From Penelope pileata (Eukaryota; Chordata; Aves; Galliformes; Cracidae): DNA of 64,000 nucleotides. Where the stretch lies: the NCBI GenBank assembly GCA_013396635.1, contig WBMW01000427.1, positions 1 through 64,000 of the forward strand, written 5' to 3'. Under the pieces are notes generated by a model that did no database searches, was not told the DNA's origin, and was given only the letters and a program-made list of their open reading frames with translations. Of the stretch, positions 48,515 to 59,900 are shown one piece after another. Within the stretch, counting starts at the first letter, position 1; every line of letters starts with the position of its first letter. The translations under genes were made by a program, and so were the position numbers.

Positions 48515-51500
48515 AGGAGTGTCAAATATTTCATTCCATCTCTCCAAAAATGAGGAACTGTCTCAGGAGAGATTCCTAGTGAATAAGACTTATCTTCCCT
48601 TTTTGTTAACAATGTTCAGTTTCCAGTTCTGCAGTGAATTTCCACAGGGAAATCACTTGAATTCTGGCTCCTTTCCTGCATTGTACACTTTCTGATGTCT
48701 TTTTCCCTGGCTTGAATATCATACCAAAAAATCTTCAGTGCAATAACCAACACTGAAAGTATGTCTCTTAGTAGCTATGAGTCTTGATTTTAATTTAAAA
48801 TGACAAAACTAATATCTTCAAAGGAAAATCTATTCAAAAATTACAGTTTGGAATTTGAATCACAATTTGCAACAACAACAAAAAACCCTTAGCAAAAGTC
48901 AAGATCTCTACTTTGGGAACAGCAATTCTGTGCACCTTTGAATATCTCTAGAGAATCTCAAATTTCATATGCTTATTGAACTTGAGTCTATTTTATTCAG
49001 AATGAGACAAAAGATAAGAAATGGAATCCATTCTTTCCCTACTTTTCTTCCATCAGTTGCTCCCAGACTGTGTGCAGTTTGTCATTGTCCATTCTAATCA
49101 CCTTGCATGTTGGCTGATGGAGTGTTTCTACAGTTGCCTTCCAGTACACTATTAATCCAGGAGAGGAACAGTCAGATGTAATGTCCTTCATGTCTAGTGA
49201 TTTATAGTGGCATTTGTTCTCTGTATTACTGAGCACTTTTTAACATTCTGCTATTTGATTTTCTGTGGGTTTGGGCTTTTTTTTCAAGAGTTCTTCACTC
49301 TTTTTTTATTAACTTATACTTTTGTTTACTCTCCTTGATGCATGCCTTCTACAGAAGAAAATAAACAATAACACAGACTTCAAGGGATTCAGTGAGTTTT
49401 GAGTAGGGTTAGTCTGAGATGTAGAAAATCAAAGAGATATTTACTCAGGCCTTTCTAACTTCCTTCATTTATTCTTCATTCTCTATGCACAGTTGTTGCC
49501 CAAGAGTGGTCTCTTTTTCCTTTAATATGTGTGATGGAAATGAAGTTTGCCTGTCTTTATATGCACTATGATGTAAAAGGCTGTATGCAGCTGGTAAAGC
49601 AGATAAGGTTGCCTGTGGAAATCCATTTGTATGAAGCAGCTGCCCACAGCCTTCCTGCTGGGATTGGTATTTCCAGTGTAAGAAATGCAGCAAGAATCCT
49701 AGAATTGGGTAGGTGGGTTTGTGCAGAAGTGCACTGTGAAACATGTTTGTGGCACAAGGCAGCATGAGACTTACCTTTTAAAAATTCACTTTACAGTTTG
49801 TTGTATTCCCCTAATTTTTCACACATCTGGTTTTTGCCCTTTTGTGAATAAAATAACAAAGGAGTCACTACATTACTCATTCTCAAACACAATGCCATTT
49901 ACTCATTGCTAACAGGTTCAACTTTTTCAGTTGGATAATGCGCTAGAAACAAATAATCCTCTTGTACTAAAAATAATGCCAGGGAAACAGTTAGCTGCTA
50001 AACACTGCATTATTCTTTAGCAGGAAGAAAATTTCTATAACTACTTGCTGCTTTCCAAAGCAAATACTGAGTTAAAACTGTTTTCAGAGAAGTGGGGTTT
50101 ATCTGGAGCAGAGGTTGAGCCAGGTTCTTCAGCGTCGTAGATGAGAGATCTGGCCAACATTAGATTTATCATTTAGTAGTGGACCTCTCACTTCAGTTTT
50201 TTAGTTATTTCTCAATACCTCTATTTTGACAGCCCATGTAATATAGGAAAGGCTTGTCAGCTGAACAGTTACCCTAAGCCCAGGGTAACTCTGGCTACAT
50301 CAGCTGCATAGTTACATGCACTGTACACTTTTTCTGCCTTTTCCCCCAGCTAATTTGGAAGATCCATAGGCACATGTACTCATGAGTTGTGAGACAGTCT
50401 TGGAGAACGTCAAACCACCTTTGAGATTGGGTCTACAAGGACAAGAATGGTCACATTCATACTCTTGATTTTACCATCTTATTTTTGAAAAAAAGAAAAA
50501 AATCTTAGTTTTCTATCTGTCTCCTATGAGCAGTGTGGAACAGAAGCTGCATCCGCTTGTCATTACAGCAGCTAGAAACACAAAGCCATGGTGTCCTCTG
50601 GAGCACAGCAGGTATCACTGGGATGTTGTAGGATTCCCTGCTAATATTATTGGTTTGTATTAGGAAACAACTTGATTTATGCTGAGATTTTGGAAATCTT
50701 GCTGCAATAATGCACATCTTTAAGTAACTTATTGCAAACTAAGAGTAATGGTAATTTTCATAAGCAAGGTTTTTAATCTTAAAGACAATTGCCAAATGAT
50801 TGAAAGAACTTGAAATTCTACCATTCATGCACCTGAGTGTTTTGCCAGTGATTACATTGTAAAATATAATTTATTTCTGGTTTCTTTAGGGTAAGGAAAA
50901 GGTAAGAATTTTGTTTTTTCCCCAAGGAACATTAACTTGTCAGATACTTTAAACTTTTGCCTAAAAGTAAGTCTCATAAATACATTGGATGATGAGCAGG
51001 TATCCATGGTTACCAGCAATTTGCCATCCTTTGTTCTCAGGTTTTGCTTCAGAGAAAGTAAAATAATGACTCACTATTTTGCCTAATGCCTATTTTTTTA
51101 ATAAGACAAGATAAACTGCAAAATGTCAGAACTGAGTTATATATAATTCAGTCAGCAGAAACATTAACTAAACTCATCTCTGGCAAATCACCATCTTCAA
51201 CGAAATCACCTTATTGATGACATTATTTCATCCTAAACAAAAATATTATAAGGTATTGTATAGAAAGGGAGTTTTCTCTCATCTCTATTTGAAATCAGAC
51301 AAGACTGAATCTTAGTGTTACAACCAGATCAAGAAATATCTACATGAACATATGAAGTTTACTCACTTTTGCTCCAGAAGTTATTGCAAAATCTAAGGAC
51401 AGCAGATCTGAATTCTGCTTGACATCCTCTCTAAATTCTTATATCCCAAAACCAGTGCTCAGAACAGTAGCAAAAAATATCAAATTCACATTAACATTTT

Positions 51501-52033
51501 CATTCTATTGAAATTATACTCATGTAAAACTTATTTTACTATTGTGCTTTTCTTTTTGTGAAAAGCACAGGTTCTCATTGTATGCCTGGAGATTCTGTTA
51601 ACAGTTTAAACTTTTACACACACTTTTAAAGCACAGAGATATTCAGCAAGTGAAAGTTGGATGTCTTTCCTCCATGCTCCACCACAAATATGTAGAGAAC
51701 TCCTTAGACAGCAGTAGTCAAATACAAGGAGAAATAAATTTAACTATTTTTAATTGAAGAAAAGTAAACCTTGGAACAAATTGCCAGGGATTGAAAGAAC
51801 TTGCCACTTAAGGTTTTGCACAAACACCAAAGCCCTCTGAATTACGTGTTATGGTCAGACTGCAACAAATTTGGAAATTTTTCTCGGTCCTGAATTTTGA
51901 GGAACAAATGCTCCCAATAGGATATACTGAGTGGATTTGTATGAATTGTTCATTTGCCTTCTTCTTGTATATACTAGTACTAGGGGATACTCCCTTACTC
52001 TAATTATAGCTAGTCTGTAGCTAACTATCTCCC

Positions 52034-52124
52034 AGTGGCTAATGGCCACAGATGAAGATAGGTTACCATGCTAAAAGGACCTCTGGCCTGACCCCGAACA
52101 GGGCTCTAAGCTGTTCTTAGACTC
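52034..52124 (+). mobile_element. Possible ancient amniote LINE (CR1/L3-like) 3' end relic
   Basis: GGCTAATGGCCACAGATGAA, GATAGG, AAAAGGACCTCTGGCCTGAC, then CAGGGCTCTAAGCTGTTCTTA follow in order the widespread reptilian LINE tail that reads TGGCCACTG..AGATAGG..CTAGATGGACC.TTGGTCTGACCCAG..TTCTTATG. About 90 bases, well eroded. The match is from memory of turtle, crocodile and lizard repeats, not from a search. Confidence 0.45.
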
Positions 52125-53607
52125 TTCAGTCCTTAAATCTTCAGCTATACAAGCAAGCACAGCTTTAGCAAATCAGTGGATCTGAAATATTCTGCCGAAT
52201 CATGTAACCATATTCATAATCTGATTTATCATAGATCATCACTCAACCATTGGTTCGTAGCTTTATGATCTAAAAGACTAGATGATAGCTCTAAAATTTA
52301 TGTACTGCCAAGGAAAAGGGAACTTCTACATTTTACATTTTCTCACTCATGATGTGTAAACATAACCCTCACACTAATATTGTGCTTTTGCAGTAAATAG
52401 ATGTGAGATTTGAAGAAGGTTTGCTGTTCTTGGCATGTACTGGACTGGAGATAGAAAAAGAGATCACTTTATGAATACAAGGAGGTGTTGCTTTAACAGC
52501 TGGAAAAAAACATTTGGTTTTAAAATATATAATGGTCTTTCTTGATATTTAAAATATTTTGTTTGCTTCCTGTCATCTGCAACATATTGTGCTTCTGCTT
52601 TTTATTCAGACTATCGTTTTGAATTTCTGTGCTTGTCTTACCCTCGCTCAAAGGAACAAACTTCAACATAGCTCTTGTATAAACTACCACGTAGTCCTAA
52701 ATCCTGAAGAAAACTGAGAATGACATACCATAGAATTTGAGTAGATTAAATTGTTGTGGTATTTTATACCACAATTTGGAAGATTTCTTAAAAAAAGAAT
52801 TCAGGTTATATAATTATTTTTCTCCCCTCCCCCCCCCAAAAAAGGACCAGTGTTGATAACATTTGTGAGATAACATTTGTGAGAATACATCACTTTCATG
52901 TCAGTGGATGCAGAGAAAATAAAGTTATGGGATTAGCGTTTGATATTTTATTATTTCAACATTAAAGAAGACATGAAAGTGGAATAGAACAGCTGTAAAT
53001 AGCAATTATAATGTTTTTTCATTTGACTTGTTCACCCTCTAGAATTTAAAGAAACTTCTCTGTAAACTGAAAATGAAAAAGTGAGAAGTAAATCCTGCTG
53101 TCCTTGATAGAGCCTAGAAACAGGACTGTGTTGAAGTGCTATTAGTCTTGCAGCCTGACCAGTTCAATCAATCTTTTAACTGCAAAGTTAGCTCACTGGC
53201 AAACAAAGACTGCTAATCCTGCACTGTCTGGCTACCTGGCTAGCAACTCTGAAGTCAATGCCCGCTTTTAAATAGATAGGGCTATAAGAGCTTAACAGTT
53301 TTTCACCACACAGACGTAGGTTTCTAGCATGATATACTGATAAATATAGCCCTTTCAAATTGCTTTTCAAGTAATATGAATACTTTTCAAATCTCTAAAA
53401 CCAAGATAAAATTTTGGAATACAGATCCGTTGAAATCCATACACCAGATTTTAAGCATAGAATTTCCCTCTCTATACTTATCTTACTATATTCAGAAGCC
53501 ACTGTCATGGGACACTTCAATCTGATTTTGATTGCAAGTAATTTAATCTCTTGCATATTCTACCTGCACAGAAAATGAATGGTCCTCTTAAATTTTTCAT
53601 TAGCTGC
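52125..53607. other. Intergenic, AT-rich
   Basis: Contains only the C9-A6 run with its adjacent duplication. Confidence 0.6.
52829..52883. repeat. C9-A6 run followed by a perfect 14-base tandem duplication
   Basis: Nine C and six A at 52829-52843. Then ATAACATTTGTGAG is present twice at 52856-52869 and 52870-52883. Confidence 0.9.
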
Positions 53608-53750
53608 TCCCTCCCTGGAAGTATTCAAAGCCAGGCTGAATGGGGCTGTGAGCAACCTGGTCTAGTGGGAGGAGTCCTTGCCCATGTCAGGGGGTTTGGA
53701 ACAAGATGATCTCCAAGGTCCTTTCCAACCTGAATCATTCTATGATTCTA
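53608..53750 (+). mobile_element. CR1 LINE 3' end fragment, plus strand
   Basis: CCCTCCCTGGAAGTATTCAA, AGCCAGGCTGAATGGGGCTG, GAGCAACCTGGTCTAGTGGG and the terminal CATTCTATGATTCTA. Sense orientation, last 140 bases or so of the element with an intact terminal repeat. Confidence 0.92.
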
Positions 53751-55924
53751 CAGCAAACTATTTGCATATATTCTCATCTTCTGCTAATTCTCCAATAACT
53801 GTTCATGGAAAACTTGTGACACTGGAGACAGCCTGATATCAGTGGTTCTTCAGACATTCAGCATTTTCCTGTCAGACACTCTAGTATTACCCATTATGTT
53901 ACAGAAAATCAATTGTTACAATTGTGTTCTCTGTGCATTATTTATAGTTGGATTTTACTCAAAAGTACGTGAAAAACAAGGAAAGTGATGCTTTGCTAAG
54001 CAATGCTTACCTGTTTTGCAGCCTGAAAATTATCAATACCATTATGGAATCTCGTAGGAAATAAAACTTTGTTACTATATGTTTTCAGAGAACAACTGCT
54101 CAGCAAAAAACAAAATAAATACTGAAAATGAAACCCTGGAAAACAGAAAGGATTTTAAAGTCCATTGTACAAACTGTTCTGTGAATAAAAATGAAGACTC
54201 TCCACTTCTTACTGTCCTTCGATAGGATCTAAAGAAGAGAACTTCTCAGGAGGTGTCAATACTTCAGCTTGGTTTGTCATTTTCCAGATGTGATATGTCC
54301 AGAATCTGAATGGCAGCACCCAGTGGTGGGGTCATTGGAGAAGGCTTCTGTTCCACACACCTCCCTGCACAGTGATGCATTATGGTGGTGTTTGAGAGAT
54401 GCCAGGGCTGGCTCCAGGTTGGTTTTCTTGACACTTTAATAATATTCTTGTCCTTCCTTTTCCTCCTCATGGCCCCAGAGGAAATGAAAAGCCTGCAACA
54501 TGTGGGACACAACAAACTCACTGGATGACTTTTTCTCAGAGTGTGTTAACAATGAAAAAAGTAGAAAACTTTTTACATAGGAGAAAGGGAAGAGTATTGG
54601 GATGCCTGAAGTGAATTAATGGTATATTTTTGTCCTCAGGTCTGGGAGTCAGAATACTAAGACAGTGACTCATTCTTAGAACAACAGCTTGTCAGGTCTA
54701 ACTTCTATTGTTGAAATAAAATACAGTTTGTCATCTGAGTAACTCCAAAAAATGAAAAAAGCTTGACAGAAAGGACCATTTGTTTATCACACTAAATGTC
54801 AGAGCTTCAAGAATGTGGAAATATGTCTCTTTATTTAATCAATGAGCTGAACTTGACACTGAAGAATTGCTCTGAGCTCTGTGAAAAGGCTGGTAGCAGG
54901 TGTATGGTGGCGGGACAATGTTGAATTTTTCTTTCAGTTTCAGTACATTAACTACCTGAGTGTTTTATCTAGGGATAATAATCCTTAGGAGTTAGGTCAT
55001 AGTGCCTTGGTACTTGATGTGGGAGTAGAAAAGACTGGAGATTTGGATTTTCTACGAACACTGTGACTGCAGACAGATCTAATAAGTCTGGTTGGTTTGG
55101 GAAGTGCAGTGGGAGTTAAGGCTTACGGCAAACCTGGTCTTGGGAGGCTTTATTCATTAAAGTGTGTTCATCAGAATGCCTTCACAGCATTTATTTTTTT
55201 AATACAGCTGTTATTTTTAAGCTAAAATATTTCATTGACGTCTTCCTGATGAAGTTCCAAATTCTGAGCTATCTCAATGAGTACTGGTCACCAGTACATG
55301 ATTTCCTCTGAATGGAAACAGTGTTGTCCTCTAAGGAACACTTGTTTTTCTGCATCTAAGCTTTACATGACTTATTAGCAGCATTATTTTTACCTGTGGC
55401 ATGTATATAGCATAATTAAGCCCTATAACAACCCATATTAATCTATCAGTACATTTATGTGTTTTTTCTATTCTATTTATCCTTCAGTTGTCAACATTTA
55501 TAATTACACTTTTCCTTTGTATCAAAAACGACATTTAAAGAGACTTCTCATGAGAAAAAGTACCTTAGTGTGACTGAGGCTTTCACGTTTTCTCAGGAAC
55601 TGGCTTTGGTGCGGAACAGTTAGGATAAACAAATTTTTCATTCTGACTTGCAAGAAGAGATTTTACTACATGGTTTGAAGGAAAAAAAACCTCTGAAGTA
55701 GAAGCCAAAGTAGTTCACAAGCTGGAATTAAAGCTTCTGGTGAAAACTAGCACCAAGTGTAGTGATGAAATCTATTGCATTCTTCTCAGATGATGTGGAA
55801 CAGACTGAAAAACTCTCATCTCAGTGCTCAAAATGCAGGCACTAAACAATATCTTCATTAATTCCACCAGCGTGCCCATCTGCCACAGCTTTAGATTTAT
55901 CTTTAAAGTTAGCACTGTTTTGAG
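53751..55924. other. Intergenic, AT-rich
   Basis: No gene or repeat recognised. Confidence 0.6.
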
Positions 55925-55983
55925 ATGGGAGTTGGAGAAGATTATCTCCAGAAGTCCTTTCCAACGTAAATTACTCTATAATC
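55925..55983 (+). mobile_element. CR1 3' tip, diverged, plus strand
   Basis: GGGAGTTGGAGAAGATTATC, CCAGAAGTCCTTTCCAACG and TTACTCTATAATCC are a degraded CR1 3' end. About 60 bases remain. Confidence 0.65.
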
Positions 55984-56045
55984 CATAGTTCTTCATCAAC
56001 AAGATTTGAATCAAGAATCAGACAGAGAAACAAGCAGACTTTAAA

Positions 56046-56130
56046 CTCTGATCTTCTCTTGGTCAAAGGACTTACTTCTTTCAATGCTACATCTTTTTTT
56101 CTTTCTTTTTTTTCCCCTTTTCTTTCTTTT
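56046..56130 (+). repeat. 85-base direct repeat, copy A
   Basis: CTCTGATCTTCTCTTGGTCA, AAGGACTT, TCAATGCTACATC and a long pyrimidine tract ending TTTCTTTCTTTTAG. A second copy lies at 56867. Both end in a pyrimidine run plus AG, which resembles a 3' splice site. No coding exon follows. Confidence 0.85.
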
Positions 56131-56143
56131 AGATATATCAGAA

Positions 56144-56167
56144 AACAACAACAACAACAACAAAAAA
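56144..56167. repeat. (AAC)n microsatellite
   Basis: About six AAC units, then an A run, directly after copy A of the 85-base repeat. Confidence 0.9.
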
Positions 56168-56866
56168 TAAACCAACATGCGTTCCCACAGGGAATATTAG
56201 CAATCAGGTAAAATTGCTATAAATAAATTACGAGTTACGAGTTGTTACGAGTAGGAGAAATTATCAGTATTATAAAATTGTTCACTTGCTTGCTATTACT
56301 ACTTTGGAGACTTTCTTAATATTAAATGATGTAAGAAACTTCACTCTCCATCATTCTTAAAGCTGAGGGTGATTGTTAAGAAACAGGAAGTTATAGTCTT
56401 GATTTTGCAGTCCCATTTTTTCCAGTTATTTCTGTAGTGATTTTTGCCATCATTTTAGATGTTCTTTTATGAAGTTCTCCAGCTTCACTGACAAGGCTTC
56501 TAACAAGGTTAGAAAAAAATGATTTTTTCTTCCATACAAAAGGTCTTCAGATTTCTCTGCCTGCCTCAACAATCAGAAAACTGCTCAGAAATACTGCCGC
56601 TATTGTATATAAAGAAAAGCTTTTACTTGTAAAGGGGATTTTAGAATACATACTCCTCAGAATTCCAAAAGAGGCATAAGGATTGAGAAGTCAATTTTCA
56701 TTAAGGCTTTGTGCTCTTTTTAGACAACAATCCCTACACCACTTTTCATCCTTCATATTGAAATACCAGTCACTTCAATTATTTACTACTTCCTGAGCTT
56801 TCTCATGATGGGGAAAAAAAAAACCCACCAAGCAGTAATATTATATTTCCTGTTTGTCTTGTTTGT
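56168..56866. other. Spacer between the two 85-base direct repeats
   Basis: AT-rich. TACGAGTT is repeated locally at 56230-56254. No open frame or transposon signature that would explain the flanking repeats was seen. Confidence 0.55.
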
Positions 56867-56948
56867 CTCTGATCTTCTCTTGGTCAAAGGACTTCTGTCA
56901 ATGCTGTATCTTTTTTTTTTCTTGCTTTTTTCCCCCTTTTCTTTCTTG
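56867..56948 (+). repeat. 85-base direct repeat, copy B
   Basis: CTCTGATCTTCTCTTGGTCA, AAGGACTT, GTCAATGCTGTATC, then T10, CTTGC, T6 and CCCCCTTTTCTTTCTTG. It aligns with copy A at 56046 with few differences outside the homopolymers. Confidence 0.85.
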
Positions 56949-59900
56949 TTTGTCCAGAATGCTTCAGCAGGAATTTTCAGTTCTGCAAAATTTAATTAGA
57001 AAAACTTACTTCAGCTGTGTGATGTCACCTGTAAATACTCATGATGTCCAATGAATCCTTCTGTTCCCAAAGGTGCCTCATATTCGCTGGGAAATACTGC
57101 AAATCTCTCTTCTGTGGGAGCATTCAAACCTCAGGGATCAGAACACAGCTTAATTTTTTTCAGTTTTTAATATACTTTAATTTCAGTCGTCATTTTCAGT
57201 AAAATTTTACAAGTGCTTCAAACATGTTTGGTTCTTAGAGCTTTAAGGAAAATGATAGAAGAACTATAAGTGAATCCCTAAAAGAGAAGTCTGTTGCTTA
57301 GCTTGGCTATGTTTGAGTAAAGTTATGTATTTCTTTGAATACTGAAAATTATTAGTAAGTGACCCCATTGTGAGGTTCTGCATTTCTTCTGAAGAGTTTT
57401 ATTGCTAGAAAGAATACTTGAGTAAAATAAGTATGTGGCTTCACTTATTTATTTGTTTTTACCATTAAGAAAAATGTACTGTATTACTGCGCTGGGACAT
57501 CTAATTCTCTACGTGATGTAGCCCTAGTCCAACAACACATCATCTTGCCACAGGCTTTTAGGGATTATTGGTTTTAGGATTTAAATAGAACAGATACTTC
57601 CACTTTCCAACTATTACTGCTGTGTGAAGAATTTTACACATTCACAGAGTGAACTGAGTGCACATGACAAACTGAGGCAAGTGAAGGTACACAGTAAACT
57701 TCACATTCACATGCTTCAACATTAGCTGCTAGACAAAAAGACATCACCAGAAATATGAAGCTGCTTAGCTATTAACTTTGTGCCAAGTTCAGAGTTGCTG
57801 AAACTCACTACAAGTATGGTAAACAAAATATGGCTCAGTTTCCCAATCCCAAAGTAAACTGTGATTACATTTTTCCACCTGTCTGGGCCTCTGCTTTGTA
57901 AGACCGTTCGCATCCTCCTTCCAGTTCTTGATCAAAGTTGACTAACTGCAGTAAATGTGTAGCGGTAGCTAGAAATATGAATTTGGACATTGTATGTAGA
58001 AAATGGCTTAAATCATCGAGAAATGGGATTAAGAAGATGGATTCAGTTTACCATTTTGTGTCGCAAAATGTTTCAAGTGTTACTTGTGGGCCTACAGACA
58101 AAAATATTAACAAGAATCACACTGAAGCATAATAGGTAGATGTTGTAGTTCTACTTCTTTTTACTAAAGAATTGAGCCAACCAAGAGTTAAGAAATGACT
58201 GAAAAAAATAAATTCATAATCTTTATGGTGTCTCAAAATATTTTACAGGGAAACATTTTCACTCATTTAGTAAATCTACAGTGTCTCAGCTGATCTCCTT
58301 GTCTTGTAATTGATTTATTCAACAGAGGTAGCAAGATGACATTAAGGCCTCTTCCTGTTATAGTGATCACTAAGCATAACCTAGTGGACAAACCTAGTTT
58401 TTTGCATATGCTGTAGAAATATAAATGAAAAAGATCATTTCCAGCCTGGAGAGGTCACAGGGGAATCTATGAAACAGGATACAATCACAAATAAAGACTG
58501 CCTGGCAGGGAAACATCCAACAGGTGAGACATCTTCCTGAGGCATAAGCAGCTTAGCCAAGCTACGTTTTCTTAATTTCTGAGAGAAAAGGGAAGAGAAG
58601 ATAAATAAAATAAATCAGTGTATGGGATGTTTTTCATAGGCAATTACATCAGAAACTAATAGTTTAATACCTTACTGCTAGAAGCTTATTACTCTTCTTT
58701 TGGTAGTTTCTTTGCTGCTATAAATTTACATGACTGTCTTCATGCATTAATTCAGAGAGTGGGAAAAAGGTAAATAGAATGTTTTGACAGAACTTCCTCT
58801 CCCTTACAAAAGATATTCTTCATGTTTGCTTACTGCTGTGTTTTTCTGCTTCTATATTTATTGTTTAGGGAGGAGTAGAATTGGGAGGAAAAAAAGAAAA
58901 ATTCCCATTTAACAACGTGTGATCTGTGATTCTGTTCCTGAGGGTTTGTTCCAGGCTAATTTTGTCCGTGTAAGGCTGCCAGAATAACTATTCATTCTAC
59001 ATATTGATTTGTTCTATATATTGACTAATATTTTGGAGCAATGATTGTGCTACTGCATAGTTCTCTATCACGACATGAGCAGCACTGAACCTGATGGATA
59101 GCGTTGTCAGCATGTACAATCTGGTTGCGTTGCAGAGCAGCTTTTGACTAGAAACACCAAGTTCTTTATAGCTAGCACTCAATATGCAATAATTTAAAAG
59201 TTAACACAAGGATCATAGTTTCATATACAGTGTTAAAACCTTGCAGAATTATTTTATAGGTGCAACGTAAATATTCCCAGTTATGGGGTCAGTAAACCAC
59301 TTGAAGAAGCCTTTGCTCTGATGATGCAACCAAAGCTTTTCTTCTAATGTCCTTAGTCTAAGCATTCTGTTGAGAATGTCATAAAGGCAATGAGTCAATT
59401 CAAAGTTGAAAACTACAATCCAATGATTTTGTTTCCTTTCAGAAAGCAATAGCACAGATATAAAGGGGACATAAGTGACATTAGAAGATGAGTGAGTTTC
59501 CATCTGTTAAAAGGAATTGCTTTCTCTGGAATTTATTGCTATAGGAAGCTGAGGTGAACAAATTTGCAACAGGCTTAATCTTTTTCTTTACTTCTAAATG
59601 TTCTTGAAACAAATGTTAAAAGAATACTAATTCACCTGATGTGCAATCAGATTATGTAGTATGTTAGACTTTCTGTTTAAGTGTCTGATTAATGGACTAT
59701 ACGATTACCGTGATAAACAGAGTATGGGGATAATGCATTAGGAATTTAAACTGGATTACAGCTATGAGTATAAGTAATACAATCTCTACCACTTTACTCT
59801 CATGGAGTATAACTTAGTAAAGCTTTCCAGACTCCTTGATAGTTTGCTATTTTTTCAAAAGGCTTTGAGACCTGACTCCCCCATCTGTACTCATCCTCTG

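Larger units (their letters stand above)
41895..52033. other. Gene desert, AT-rich, nearly free of recognisable transposons
   Basis: About 10 kb with only homopolymers and the (CAAA)n tract. An A-run lies at about 42473-42491. Short open frames (for example 45340-45702 and 44383-44715) lack motifs. Confidence 0.6.

Noticed and set aside
48274..48612. Open frames across the (CAAA)n tract
   Set aside because: Lys/Asn/Gln-rich or Phe/Leu/Val-rich products of a low-complexity repeat.
56046..56948. The 85-base direct repeats as LTRs of a retroelement
   Set aside because: They lack TG...CA ends, a primer-binding site and any gene between them, and are too short.
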